DNA of 64,000 nucleotides from Kalmusia sp. IMI 367209 (GCA_027946365.1 JAPEUQ010000005.1:992001-1056000), one strand, 5' to 3'. Positions 33,639 to 47,400 are shown, counted from the first letter of the stretch. Numbers and translations are program-made. Notes: generated by a model not told the origin, from the letters alone.

Positions 33639-35292
33639 ATGCCCAGGTATCCGCTTCAAGATACTTGCCTGGCCGTGATCAGTTTCACGCCAGTACTGGC
33701 TACCATATTTGTCGCGCTCAGAATCTACACAAGACGGAAGCTCAATCTGCGGTTAGGATGGGGTAGGTGGAATACGGCCGCTCGCTGTGCAGTACTAATG
33801 GTGTTCTTAGACGACTGGTTGATTGTCTTTCCTACGATACTTTCCATAGCCCTAATTGGGCCTTCATACAGGCGTAAGTTGGTCTCTTGTCTTTTGGATC
33901 GCACATTTCTAACTATTCTGCAGATGTGAAGATGTGGCACGTGGGCGTGCACATATGGGAGATTCCGCCGAACGACATAGAACCTAACTACGATGAATAT
34001 TACCAAGTACGCATCCCCTTCCCATACGAAAATGGCGTATCTGATTGTCTCAGGTCCTCATGGCGTTCAACTTGATCAACATCCCGATCCTCCCACTTGT
34101 GAAAGCGTCGATCATACTCCTCCTGCTACGAGCTGGCTCGGTCATCGAGTGGATGAAAAAGGTTCTATACGGCATACTCATCTTCACCGTCGGGAGCGCT
34201 CTTATTCCATGGTGCCTGTACATCTTTACCTGCCCACCGCAGACCGGGAATACGTGGAAACCGCGGACATTTGGTGGGCTGCACTGCATGGGTCGACATC
34301 GAATGGGCGAAATGCTGATTTGGGTCACCTGTGCGAATCTTCTCACCGACCTGCTCATCTTTCCTATCCCTTTCATCATTGTTCGCCGCATGATGAGTGC
34401 GAGGCTTCGCTCTCGTCTCGTGGTGCTGGCGGTCTTCACCTCCAGCTTAGCGTGAGTTCTTGTCGCCTCTATTTGGGAGATCAATCACTGACACGGTGCA
34501 AGTGTTACTGGAATCGGTGCAGCTAAAATCTATCTTACATACCGCGACCGGCTCTACACCTCGTTCAAACCGGACTGGACGTACCCGATCGACTATTGCA
34601 TGAACCATATCGAGAACAACGTCGCCATCATCGTCGCCAACATCCCGATCTTGCGCGGTCTCGTTACACGATGGGTTTTCAATTTCAGGACCAAGGCTAC
34701 GCCTATGGAGCGGGAGTTTCGGAGTGATTGGCAATGGAGTACTTCGAATTCATCTACCGTTACCCGAGTGGCAGGCCGCAGACACCGAATCCTCAACAAG
34801 ATCATACCCTGCCTCAACGACGACTTCTCGTCATCGCTCGCCCGCTCGGATGACTTCCGCGACTCGGGGAAACCGACGCGCATTGCTCCCGCTGTTTTAC
34901 ACAAGAAGAGCCGTTCGTTCAAGTCTAGATCGCGCAAGCAGAGCCGAAGGAACAGCCTCGATCGATACGAAAAGGCCGATTGTCTCGAGAAGGGCGACGT
35001 GCTAGAGACGGTCACGAGCGTCGGAAGCTTAGGAAGCGCGCCCACGCTAGTTGACAGTCCCAAAGAGATTGAGTGGAGGCTGAGCGAGTCGACTATCACG
35101 TCAGGCCACAGGCGACAGTCGGAGACGACTCTTATATCCAACCCTAGACGAGCTTCAGAGGCGACTTTCACGTCGAACCCGAGACGGGTCTCAGGTGCAA
35201 CATTGGGCCCGCCGCTGAGTCCGATTTCGCCCCTGAGCCCGGTGCTATTGAGGGAGGTGGAAGATGAGGACGAGATTCTGAGATACCCATAA
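33639..35292 (+). CDS. Rhodopsin-domain (PTH11/SAT-type) integral membrane protein
   Basis: Five exons, 33639-33762, 33811-33873, 33924-34006, 34054-34451 and 34503-35292, introns 47-51 bp; every phase fits and totals 485 aa. The N-terminus (MPRYPLQDTCLAVISFTPVL) enters the first membrane helix, then LRLGWDDWLIVFPT, the W-D-D box of the family. The large exon gives helices around VKASIILLLL, MKKVLYGILIFTVGSALIP, ANLLTDLLIFPIPF and SRLVVLAVFTSSLA, then FKPDWTYPIDYCMNHIENNV. The C-terminal ~200 residues are cytosolic, Ser/Arg-rich, with about three 12-residue repeats (TLISNPRRASEA / TFTSNPRRVSGA). Such proteins are thought to be receptor-like or secondary-metabolite-associated membrane proteins; the ligand is unknown. 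Confidence 0.9.
35113..35205 (+). repeat. 36-bp tandem coding repeat
   Basis: About 2.5 copies encoding S-x-x-T-x-x-S-N-P-R-R units in the cytosolic tail of the rhodopsin-domain protein. Confidence 0.7.
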
Positions 35293-37491
35293 TCTGTTTT
35301 ATTGGAATAGCATAGCATAGCATAGCATCTGAATTCACGACGAACAAGTCACGATTGCGTACAAATCTTCGCAAAGCCTATTCCAATGCTAGCTTCTTCA
35401 TGGTGCTACAGATTATATCGCAGTGCAGTGTTCGTTCTCTCAAGCACCAGAGAAGTACTTTTGGTTCAACACCCACGATGCTCAACACCATCAGAGACTG
35501 CCGAGCGTGCGTTAGACCATGCACCCCAGATCTCCGACTGCCATCCCGCATGTCAGAGCAGTCTCCCGCAAACCCTCAGACCACCTCACGCTCCCTGCCG
35601 GCGCCCAGGCCCGTCGGCCGCGTTAGCGCCAGGTTACCGGTTAAGCATGTAGCGTCACTTTTGGTATAGCAGCCATAAGCTCGACTGAGTAGACCTTCCG
35701 TGCTCGATACGTTGATCTGAGCCGAAGGCTGGTGGGTATAATGGCTGGGGAAAGGCATTAGGGGGCTGGGGAGGCTTGTCACTCTTGGCCGTTGGAGGAG
35801 GGAGTGCCGACGTAGCGCAGAAAGAAGTCTTGCTCGATCCTTCTAGCTCGACCGAAAAACTGGACTGGATTGAAAATCCCCCTGATTTTGAGTCAAGATA
35901 CATGGCCCTCGCATCAATAGTATCAACGGTGGAGACCATATCTGGCATGGTACTGTTGTTGGTCAGGCCGTCCGCAACACGCTATACAAGTTCGCCTGTG
36001 CTGTGTCACGCCTCTACCGAAGATGACCGTTCCGATTGTGGTAACAACTTGGAGGCCAGACTACAGAGCGAGTGAGTTGGCGGAAGTGGGCCCGCATTGT
36101 GTTAGTGGCCGTGCAATAGCAGGCTCTGGGCAAGCTGCGGGTATCTGCGCGTGACCATACAGACTCTGGGGTATGGAATCGCTTAAGCTTACAAACAAAA
36201 AAAGACTCGCATATCGCTCGGACCTCCTTGTGAAAGGACATTGTCAAGTCGAGGGTCCAAACTACTACCGTACAGCTCGGCAAGCTAGCTCGTGCGGCGC
36301 GGCGCGGCTCGATATCGATAGCTCCCCCCGCACGCCACGTTTTGGGTTTCTCTCCTCTCATTTACTCGGTTTTAAGTCTGCATCGTTGTGGAATGATACT
36401 GTGACGATGAAGGACAACGCAAGGAGGGGCAAATTTCGATTACCGGAGTGGCCGGCTTGTGATTCCAGGGTTCTGGACGGCTTCTGCAACTTACCCCGCG
36501 GTTGATATGGATAAAGTAGCGACTCCCACCCCTGTTCCAGTGGGGACGACCCCTGTCCGGCCACACAATTCTTTGCATTCAGGCAGATGGCTATCCTTGT
36601 CGAGACTGTCCTTGGCTGATGAGCAAGAGGCTTCGAGTTTTTCCTTGGAAGGGGAAATTCGGATATCGGACATGTGTGGTCTTCCCGCAAGGGATGACGA
36701 TGAGGGGGAACGTGGTGGACTGCTCGGTCAAATGTCAAGAGCGCAAAATCTTCCGGCAGCTTCTACATTGGTAGCGAGTCACTGGTGCAAACAAGCATTG
36801 TCGCAAAGTGGGAAAACTTCCGCCCTCAAGTGGGTACAAGTCATTCGATTCGACGCTCCATGAACGATGTCAAACTCTCCAATTTCCCTAAAACTCTCGT
36901 CCGCAAAGCCTTTTGCCACGCTTCATTACAAGCCGTCGTCAACCGCACAAGAGACGGAGGCTGAAGCGAGTGCTGCCTCGTAAGAAATGATGCCCAAGTC
37001 GATACTAAATGCGGAGCGGAGCGAACCTCCAGATGCAGACAGGAAGCCAAACAGCACATCAGGACCAACACGGAACGCCATCGGAACACCTTTCCACACA
37101 GTATGGCAAGCATAGCCCCAAGAGAGAGAAATACGTAACGTACACTACGCAACCCAATAACCTTTTGATGGTTGTGCTACAAGAAGAAGATTGAAATCGT
37201 TTCGGCGTAGATCGATGAATAGGATATGTCTGTCGCCTATGCATACGTAGTGAAGAATGATCAAATGATTCGCCTGGAGCAGTGGCGGCGTGCCGATGCG
37301 TCCAACGGGAGATAGCCTTGGCTGGGAATAGGCGGATTTTATTGGTAAGGTATCCATGCATAAGATAGGTGGATGGGGGCATCACCTGATATGGGGTCCT
37401 CTGCCGACGGTGTGGGCGAAGGATTAAAAACTGGAAGCTCGTCGATCGTGAATGGGTGAACCGAGGACGATGGGTGCAGCCTAGTCATGGT
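35293..37491. other. Gene-poor interval, no firm gene
   Basis: About 2.2 kb. Two short candidates were weighed: a Pro-rich 97-codon minus frame at 35655-35948 (SDKPPQPPNAFPQPLYPPAF) and a + frame at 36507-36863 (MDKVATPTPVPVGTTPVRP). Either could be a small unique gene or chance; neither has splice or family support. Confidence 0.35.
35306..35330. repeat. GCATA pentanucleotide microsatellite
   Basis: Five tandem GCATA-type units just after the stop codon of the rhodopsin-domain gene. Confidence 0.85.
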
Positions 37492-38402
37492 TCATACCAA
37501 TAGCATGCCTGCAGCGACGGCAAGAGGGGCCATGTTGAAGGAAGGTGAGAAGGTCGTCGCCGACGAGGTTTCGCCCGCCGCCAGTTGCTTGTCGTCGTTG
37601 CGAGTGCACTGTGTTATGGACGTGAGCTCACTCGGGCAAGTGACGCGTTTGAAATTAGCACTGTGGAGCGTTAGGCAAGATCCTCGTCTCGAAGCGTGCA
37701 CACTTACGTGGGAAAACCTGCATCCTCATACCAGTCGAAGCGCCATTCGCATCCTTTCTGCAGTGCTTCGGGTAGATTTTTGCAGTCGTCCTTGGAGCTG
37801 ACACCTGTGTTGTCGGTACCAAAGACCGTTTGATCGACGCCGTATTGGCGAGCACAGGCATCATGTGAGGTGGTGTTGCCGCCAGGCACCTGCCGTAAAT
37901 TAGCGATGAAGATAGCGATCAAGTCGAAGTCACTTACCGCCAAGGAGAATCGATTGGCGGTGTTCACATCGTAGGCGGTATTTGAAGCCTGGACGATCAT
38001 AGTTTTCCCTTTGAGAGGGTCGCTGGTGAAGTCCACCTGGTAGCAGGCGCAACACCATGCATCTTCGATCTTGCCACCAGTGAGTTCGGGCTTGATGAAG
38101 ACGCCCGCGAATCCGTAGGAAAATGTGTCGTTGACTGCCCATGGCTGTTGATCAGAGCAGAGATATGCAGAACCACCATTGCAGCCAGTGCCGGCATCAA
38201 TGTCGGTAGGCTTGTCGTCGATGCTACATGACAGAACTGGTCGGCTGAAGGGGGCTTTCTCTTTCCAGGCGCAGGACGGTTTGCAGCAGTCCCAAAATCT
38301 TGTCGTTACTGCTTCTCCCGATATGTTGAGGCTCGCACACCTGACGTAGACGACGAACAGATTCAATAAGATGGCGAAATTGCGAAGATAAAGAGCCGTC
38401 AT
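37492..38402 (-). CDS. GH45 endoglucanase with hydrophobic C-terminal tail
   Basis: Exons 38402-37938, 37889-37708 and 37660-37492 (introns 48 and 47 bp); 271 aa. Signal peptide from MTALYLRNFAILLNLFVVYV; an open frame extends to 38459, but Met 38402 is the natural start. The family signature TTRFWDCCKPSCAW carries the catalytic Asp, followed by GGSAYLCSDQQPWAVNDTFS, WCCACYQVDF and GKTMIVQASNT. After the first intron, VPGGNTTSHDACARQYG supplies the likely second catalytic Asp. GH45 enzymes cut beta-1,4-glucan inside cellulose chains and act outside the cell. There is no cellulose-binding module. Instead the protein ends SFNMAPLAVAAGMLLV, short and hydrophobic, which could be a GPI-attachment signal holding the enzyme at the cell surface. 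Confidence 0.92.
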
Positions 38403-40286
38403 TGCGTGATAGGAAGTTTGATGCGGCCGAAAAGACGCTGGGGCATCATTTATTAGCAAGGGAGCTCGACAGTGCCAGAGAGATCTAGTCGATCTGCGCT
38501 AGAGACGGAGGGGTTATATAAGGACCGGTCGCAAGGAGTAATTAATGTGGTCCTGCTATGACAATGCCAGGCCGAGAACATCACTCACCTGCTCTGTGTG
38601 AACATGGCGCCTCGCCACGCAGGGATCGGCGAGGCCTGAAAAACTCAGCACCGTAACGAGATTTGACACTGGTGACAACTGAGTTAGGCCGCGAACTCCT
38701 TCCGAAGTCGAATTAAGCTGCTGTGGTCCCTTCTCAAGTCAGTGCACCACATGCCAGGGTTAAAACGCCTTCTCCGCAATCCTTCGCAGCGCAGCTTCAA
38801 ACCCCGCAGTGTGGCACACCGAAAGGCGCAATGCTTGCTTGGATACGAGCCGCTTCGGAGTATTGGATACATCTTTTATCCAACGTCGCGTTCACGATCC
38901 CACCTACTCCTTCTGGGGGGCTATGTCAAGAGCCTGTAGTGTTCGACCGCTTGTCTCACATCTCAAATCTCGGCTATTTCGCGTCCGTCCAGTGGCTTGC
39001 TCTGCTGCATCTGTTCGCGCAGCCTTCACCGTTACACGACGCTGCCAGGTCATAGCACGTGGGCTCTTGCGCGGTTACCGGCTCTCTGCCAGGGCCCGGC
39101 GTCGCATTCTGGGCCTCTCTGGTAAGGCATCCTTGCTTCCCCGCAATCGCGAAAAAAAATTCCCCGAATCACTTCGGGGACACCCTATTGGAAGATAATA
39201 AGAGGCACATGGCAGAAAGAAGCATCACAGCTCAGTCAAGCATACCGGTAATATACAGAAACTTTCCAGGAAAGGAAAGCCTACATGCTTGGCAGTGAAG
39301 ACCTCGTAATCATCCGGGCGTAGAAAATCCAAAAAACGAAAGACTTTGTCAGAGTCGAGTAGAAAGGGTTTCAGGCTGAAAAGCAACCATCGTGATTGAA
39401 GAGGAAGCTGTGCTCGCTACAGAAACACCCGTTGGTCGAGTAATTCTAGGCGCTCGTATTGGAGGTGACCGAGACTTAAGGTTGACGATCTTTATTTTGA
39501 CCGAAATGCGCAAAAAAAAAGAGTATTTGTTTCTGAGATCAAGTCTTGTCTCGGCTTGCTCTCGACTTTGCAAAAAGCAATCTTCGTTGGTGGCCATCTC
39601 AATAAGCAGGCAAAAGATCCACGCCACGTAAGTAACCATCAGTCCCATAACTGTTTACTTATCTTGAACACGTGTACCTACCTAGTTCGTACCGGTAGGA
39701 GCGACCAACATTAACTACACAGACATTTGTGTACTTCTTCTGTGGTGCGCTCATGCATCCCAGATCTTCTAAACCTCAGAATAGGGAAATACGTCTCTTT
39801 TGCGATACATAGAAGCCAAGCTCGTGTTATGCAGCATTGTGCAAAGGCACTAGCGCTAGTGTACGTGATCTCAACAAGGCTTCGACCAATGATGCCCGAT
39901 GGAAAGCTTCCGCATAGTTCTAGCCAAGCTAGGTACAGCTGTCGGAGCAATATAAGTCAGTGCTGATATAGGTCTTATTTTGCACAAGCGCAACGTACGC
40001 TATGAGCAATGCACTAGTGTCTCAATGGACGGTGCCGGAGGCAGTGAACTGCTCGTCTTGTTTGTGTACTCCACCACACTAGCGAAGAAAAACGAACCGT
40101 AACACTCCCAAGAGATGGCCCTCATCGTCTGCTCGTTCTGTTACATCACTTGGGGGAAGCCCGGACCCCTTAGCGATGGATCAAATATAAAGAAAGGCTA
40201 GAACGGATAGGTGGTACTAGCGGAGAAGCGATGACGAAACCCTCTATAACATACCGGTTCCTATTAATCCCTTCCCGTTTCCTTTG
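38403..40286. other. Intergenic region up to the transposon
   Basis: About 1.9 kb. Contains the GH45 promoter, a small perfect hairpin at 39162-39179 (CCCCGAA...TTCGGGG, 7-bp stem, 4-nt loop) and many short frames without motifs. No gene supported. Confidence 0.45.
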
Positions 40287-40288
40287 TA
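40287..40288. other. TA target-site duplication, left copy
   Basis: TA directly before the left inverted end; matched by TA at 48587-48588, as expected for Tc1/mariner insertion. Confidence 0.8.
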
Positions 40289-40335
40289 CTATGGTATCAG
40301 GCATAAGTAGTGTACATGGCCCGCGCGCTGCAGGG
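40289..40335 (+). repeat. Left terminal inverted repeat of the Tc1/mariner element
   Basis: Matches the complement of 48540-48586 over about 47 bp with three substitutions; 11-bp subrepeats (CGCTATCCTCG) follow at 40440-40470. Confidence 0.88.
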
Positions 40336-41007
40336 TTTCTGCCAAAATGATCAGCCCATGACTCCAGATCCCCCTATTAACAAAAATACATCTAATTACC
40401 TATAGTTTCGTACTAAAACGCGTGTCTCTTTGTCCTTACAGCTATCCTCGCGCTATCCTCGCGTTATCCTTACTTACCTACAAAATGATAACGCCTTTAA
40501 CACCTCCTTACCATTGATACCTCTCACGCGACGAGCGCCTTCAGGTGCAAACTCTACACCTTATAGGCCATATACAGTCTTTTATTATTAACCTCCTAGG
40601 CTTTATACGTAGATAAGTTGCCTACGCGATTACTAGCAACCGCGTTATGCTAAAGAAACGTTCTAGTCGCCCTCGAAAGCTTAGTAATACCTAAGTTAAT
40701 AAGCTTAAGGCTTACGTTTAAGCCTCTCGTACAGGTAGGCAAATGAGTTACTAGGCTCTTATATAGGGGCCTTTTATAGAGTAGGAAGTTATATAATACG
40801 CTATACGTACTGCTCTATATAGTAGAGGGTATATACGCTAAGTTACTCGCAATAAGCCTCCTCTTACTAAGAGAAATCGCTAGATTAGAGAGTTGTGGGC
40901 GCGTAAGCACCTTAACTAGAGTACTGAGTAATAGGAGAAAATCCTCTAGTCTAATGAAACTTAGGTAATAGATAGTAGACACCGTAGAGTCTAGGTTATA
41001 AGGAGGC

Positions 41008-41012
41008 CTAGG
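41008..41012. other. Gypsy target-site duplication CTAGG, left copy
   Basis: CTAGG directly before the 5' LTR; an identical CTAGG follows the 3' LTR at 47995-47999, showing one insertion event into the transposase gene. Confidence 0.92.
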
Positions 41013-41450
41013 TGTTACGGCTACTACGCCGCAACAGAATTACGACAATAACAGCGTTAGTAGTAATAACTAATAGGATTAGAAGGACCGGTATTACAAT
41101 CATAGGAGTAATGCTAAGCACAATATAGATACGTGATGCAATCACGTAACGGCTCTATAGACTCTATCTATAGAGCCCGCAGAGCCGACTCTATAGGCTC
41201 TATCCATAGAGCCTACAGAGCCAACCTCAGATAGTAGTATATAGAGATAATAGATAACTACTAGTAATCCTCATTATCAATCTATTAAGTTCTCTTATAA
41301 GTAGTTCCTCACGGAAGACTACCATTAACCCTATTAGTAATTAATACTTATAGTAGTTAATTAACGTTTACCCTCTATAATCATATAACCCTATACGTCC
41401 TCATTTCCCACTTAACCCCTTTGAGACAGCCTTACGGCCGCCCCGTTACA
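41013..41450 (+). repeat. 5' LTR of the Gypsy element
   Basis: 438 bp, TG...CA ends (TGTTACGG...CCGTTACA). Differs from the 3' LTR by a few dozen substitutions, all transitions in my alignment. Confidence 0.93.
41151..41222. repeat. Palindromic direct repeats inside the LTR
   Basis: Two tandem ~37-bp units, each an inverted repeat of GGCTCTATA with TATAGAGCC. The same array is in the other LTR at 47695-47766. Possibly a regulatory or structured-RNA element of the LTR. Confidence 0.8.
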
Positions 41451-44400
41451 CTTTAACAATTATATCTTAAGGATCTACTATAGATATATTAGGTCGCACC
41501 CTTATTAATAATGGCATCTACCACTCCATCGGGATCACTTAAGGTGACACCCACGAATAATATAGAATATACTTAAATAAAAACACAAATTAATCGTCTT
41601 AGAGAAGAAAGTAAGAAATAAAAAGAAGCCTATGATAAGATAATTAAACAGATTAAAGCCCTATTAGTAGCTTAAGGAAAAGAAGAAAAAGGGGAAGGAG
41701 GAGGAGAAATAAAGCAGCAACTAGATAAGATTAAAATATAACTCTAAAATCGCCCCCTTAAACTAGTAGAACCTAAGAAGTTCGACGGAACCTAAAGTAA
41801 GTTAAGAAGATTCCTTACCTTAATATCTCTACACTTAGATTTAAACCGCGACTTCCTGGAGACTAAAGAAGCAAAGGTGGCTTATATAGTTACCTACTTT
41901 ATAGAATAAGCCATGAATTGGTTTAATGGATTCCTAACAGATTTCCACATAAATATGGAAAGCGGAAGAAAAACGGAGACTAACTTAATATTTTAAAACT
42001 ATAAATACTTTAAATAGAAACTCTATAGGACCTTTAGTAATATAGACGCTGAATAAATAGCGGAACGAAGATTATTATAACTATACTAAACTAAAATAGT
42101 AATAATATATATATCTATATTTAAATAGTTGGCCACTTTAGTATTAGACTAGGGAGAATGAGCCTTAATAACCAGGTTCTATAAAGGCCTGAAGCGGGAC
42201 ATCCGTTATAAGATAATTTATATAAAAAAACCTACGACATTCCCTATAATAATCCAACAGGCTATCTAAGTAAACGATGAATTATACCTCTAGAAGTAGA
42301 ATAATTAATAGGAAAATAGCTAAGGGGCGAAAGGAAGGTCTAAACTTAACTCTAATGTAGGAGACCTAATAATCCTCAACGCCAATAAAGAAGGTAGAAA
42401 GCCTTAGAATAATAAAAAGATGGATCTATAGAAGGACTAGCTAAGGAAAGAAGGAGTATATTTTAGATGTGGAAAGAAAGGCTATATAGCCAGAAACTGC
42501 CCTAATAAAAGAAACACCAACGGTAAGAATCCAGGAGAGAGAAATCAAAAGGAATCTAAGGACTAATTAACTAGAAATTAGGAACATAAGATAACCTATT
42601 AGGCTGAGTGTTTAAAGGACGACTATAATATCTATAAAAGCATAAAAGAGGTTACGGGATACTAGCTAAAATAGACTAAAGAATATCTTACTATAAATAG
42701 AGAAGAATAAGACGCCCAAATTCCCAATGACCTATCTAACTCTAAGGAAATAAGCGAGTTAGAAGAAGAATTAGAAAAAGATAAACTATACTCATCCCCA
42801 ATTGCTCAAAAAGGAAACGACACCCCTATAAAGAATATCTAAATTAGAAGAGTAAAATACTTCTAGCCCACCAGACCAGCGTAGTAGATAGCTCAACCCT
42901 AAGGGTTATAGTCATTCTAGAAAATAATCAAAAAATAGAGATTCTTTAAATAAGCCTTACCAGAATAGAACATCCATAGGGTATATAAGGAATGGAAAAT
43001 CAAATACCCTAGAAATACCAAATTCACGGATTTCCAGAGGTGGGTAGAGCGGAATAAGATCCTAGCAGATAAACCCCTTAATAACTTAGAATAGTATAGC
43101 GTAGCCAGAGAAGTCAAATAGATTAATAAAGCATATACGCCTCAAATTCTAGTAAAATATTAGATCCTAATCCAGGAATATAATACTGTAACAAAGGAAG
43201 AATCTAATAATAAAGATAACCCCTAAGTAAGTATAAAATATCCCATATATCATAAAATCTTATAGGTCTTATATATTAGTAGTAAATGTTCATTATACTT
43301 AGCACTAAAAATAAAATATTAGGCCTACCTAACTAGAGTCTTTAGGGATCCACACACCAATATTATCACTAGAAAAGAAGTATACGAATGACACCCCAAA
43401 AAGAAATAAGAAGGATATCTTATCCTTATACCAGGACCCTTACTACCCATGGAATGCGTTATGGGAAGACCATGGTACGAATACCCAGAAAACAAATACC
43501 TAAAATACGTAGAAAGAAAGATTTAGACTAAATACTAGCATAAAGGGAAGGAGACCCTTAAAGGAATAAGGGGAATCTATCTAATATTAGAAGCCGAGTA
43601 TCACGGACGACCCATAAGGGCAATAATTAATAGTAGGGCTATAAGAAACTTTATCTCTAAAGAGTTTATATAGAAACAAGGAATACGGACCTAATTAAAA
43701 AGGAACCCTAATATCCTTTTAGAAATTAAAGGGTTACCATTTTAGAAATAAGTAATAAAAGAAACGAGAAAAGGACTATTCCTATCCTAGGGATTAGAAA
43801 TAAGAAATATGACTATGGACATCACCCAGATTAATAATCTCCAAGACGTCATCCTTAGACTACCCTAGCTAAAATAAGTTAACCCAACGATTAACTAGTA
43901 GGAATAATAAATAGAGTACCCTTATTACCTCTTAGTAAACAAGGAGTCTGGAAAAGAAGAAATTCCCAATATCTATTAGAAATATAAGGAAATCTTTTAA
44001 GAACCACCAGATTACCTACCAGAACACGCGGAATGGGACTATAAAATTAATTACGTAGAAGGAAAGTAACCCACGTAGGGACCCATCTATAAGATAACGA
44101 TATAAGAAGATGAAATCATCCAAAGCATAATTACTAAACATATAGTCTAAGGATATATCTAAGAATCTACCTCCTTAGCGACCCACGGGGTTACGTTTAT
44201 AGTAAAAAAGGACGACCCTATACTATACTTTTATATAGATTACTAAAAACGAATAATATTACCATTAAGAATAAGTATCCTCTACCTTTAATATCGGACC
44301 TTTAAGACTAACTATAATACACTAAGCGTTTCACCCAGTTAGACATAAAAATATATACTACTAGATTAGAATAAAGGAGGGATATAAATAGAAGACGGCT

Positions 44401-47400
44401 TTCCGCACTAAGATAGGACTATATAAATGGAATATAATGCCGTTTAGCCTTATAAACGCACTAGCCTTCTTCCAGCGACGAATAAATACTATCCTTAGAG
44501 ACTACCTAGAAAAATACGCCATAGCCTACCTAGACGACGTCCTAATCTATTCAGAAAAACCAGAGGAACACGAGCGATAGGTGAATAAGGTCCTCTAGTA
44601 AATAAGGGATATTAAACTCTATCTTAAGCTTCAAAAATGCGAGTTTAATATAACTATAATCACCTTCCTAGGATATATAATAGAACTAGGAAGGATTAAG
44701 GTAGAACCAGTAAAGGTTAAAGATATCCTTAAATAGCTAGAGCTAAAGAACGTTAAGAAAGTATAATCCTTTTAGGATTCTATAACTTTATAGAAAGTTC
44801 ATTTTACATTAGTCCAAAATAACCAACCCTTTAATAAAATTAATAAAAAGGATATCCCTTTTAAATGGACTCAGGAATACGCGACGGCGATGGGTACCCT
44901 AAAAAAAAATTTATAAAGTATCTAGTATTATAAATCTTTAACCCACGCCTACTAATAATCCTAGAAATGGACGCATCTAACTTTATAATTAGAGTATACC
45001 TACTCTAGAGAAACCCTAAACAGATAAAAAAACACCTAGTAGAATATTACTTACGAAAGATAAAACTACTGGAGTTAAACTACGATATATATAATAAAGA
45101 AATACTAGCCATATTTATAGTATTTAAGGAATGGAGGATATATCTCTAAGGGGTAAAGTATTAAATCCTAGTCTACTTAAACTATAAAAATCTCACCAGA
45201 TTCATAATAACTAAGGTCTTAAACTAATGATAAACTAGATAGGCGGAATAGCTAACTATATTTAACTTTAAAATTATCTATACTAAAGGATTAGATAACT
45301 TAAGAACTAACGCCTTAAGTAGAAGACTAGACCTATAAGGAACAACCTAAGTCTTAGTAACCTTACTAATATATAATAATAAAGGAAACATAATCTATAA
45401 CCATCCTAAACTAGTAACCTCAATAGAACTCTAAACTAGTGAGTGGGAGAAGTAGATTTAATAGGAAATAGAATAAGTAACGGAAGACTTAAGCCACCTA
45501 CTAAAAGAAACCACCACTAAGATAGGACTAATAAAAGTCTTTAATTAAACCTATATTTCTAAGAAGATATAACGAGAATTTGTCAGACAATTCCATAAAG
45601 CACTAGTATACGGACACTAGGGAATTAAAAAGAACCCTAGAGCGACTTATATAAAGCTACTACTTTCTAAAAATAAAATAAGTAGTTACTAAAGTCCTTT
45701 ATAATTATACTAATTATCACTAAAACAAACCCGAACGACACGCACCCTATAGAAAACTCCAACTAGTGGAAACCCCTAAACGACCATAGGGAACGGTGAT
45801 AATAGATTTTATTATACAATTACTAAAATCCAAGGACCCTAATAATGGGGTAGAATACGATAGGATTATAGTAATCATTAATAAAACTATAAAGTATAGC
45901 TACTTCCTCCCATATAAGAAAACTAGTAAAGCGGAATAAGTAGCTTTCAGATTCTTATTAATAGTAGTAGCCCATCACAGGGTACTAGACAAGATTATTA
46001 TAGACTAGAATATTAGATTCACTTCAAAACTATAGGTAACGGTAATTAGACTAATTAGAATTAAATATAGTATATCCACAGCATATTACCCCTAAATGGA
46101 CGGACAAACTAAACGTATAAATTAAATAGTAGAATAATACCTAAGGTGCTACTTAAACTATTAATAAAACAACTGGGTGGGACTACTCCTTATAGTCTAG
46201 TTGGCCTATAACAGTTTATAATATAGCGCTATAGGAGTCACGCCATTCTACGCAAATTATGGGTTCACACCAAAAATATATTAGGTACCAAAGCAATAGA
46301 ATCATAAAGTATAGATAAAGAAAACTAGACAAAAAGGATCATATAAATATATAATATATTAAAAATAACGCTACGTTCTTGCAACTCTAGATGAAGAAAT
46401 ACTATAATTATAAATGAAAGGCTATACCCCACTAGAAAAGGAAGAGAAAGTCTAGCTACTATAAAAAAACATAGCTAGTAGACGACCCTCCAGAAAACTC
46501 AATCACCTAAAAATTAGACCATATGAGATAACAGAATAAATCACACTAGTTACGTATTAATTAAAGCTACCAGAATCTATAAAAATTCACCCTATTTTCC
46601 ACGTAGTACTACTAGAAAAGGCACCTTAGGATACACAACCAACGGTGTATGAAGCAGATACATATAAGAATAAAAAAGAATAAGAAGTTTTATATATAAC
46701 TAACTATTACTACTAAAATAGAAAGAACTATTACCAGATTAGATGGGCCGGAACAGACAAAAACGGAAACCCATAAAATAATACCTAGGAACTAGAAGAA
46801 AACCTCAACTGCCCTAAGAAGCTAGAGGAGTACCAGCTAAACCAATCTCACAAAGGAAACCAGGAGATAATAGGCTAAGATCTAGACCGCCTAGCTATAA
46901 ATTAGGAAGAACAACGTTACCGCTAGAGGTGTAAACAATACTTAGATTAACTCCTACCTCCTCTAGACTATTCTATAGGCTAGTAGCCTATAAATCCGCC
47001 TCTTTCTAATCTAACTCCACCTCTAGAACCGCAGACTAATAATCCTCCCACTTATTAAGAAACTCTTTCTGTTTTCGAAGCCTTACCACCCTAGTATAAA
47101 TAGTAGCCAATACATCCAGCGCTACCTCTTAGGCTTTTCTCAGCTTCATCTAGTTTAATTTAAATTTTAACTTAGGAGCGACCAACAGATCGCACTATAA
47201 GTAATTAGTATAAGGTAAAACACTTAAATAAATCACTTACTCTTAGCTATTAAAATACTATTTACGTTATAAGAATATTAGACGCTGGACCTTACGCAAG
47301 GCTCATAAGCCAACCTTTTTAAAGTATCACGAGGAGAAACGATATAATCTAAATTTAGCCTAGTATACTAAGAATAAGATATAATGATAAACCCGCAACG

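Noticed and set aside
38809..39198. 129-codon + frame
   Set aside because: Arg/Ser-rich, overlapping others of similar length; no splice or motif support.
41451..41470. Primer-binding site of the Gypsy element
   Set aside because: The sequence after the 5' LTR is too mutated to match any tRNA 3' end with confidence.
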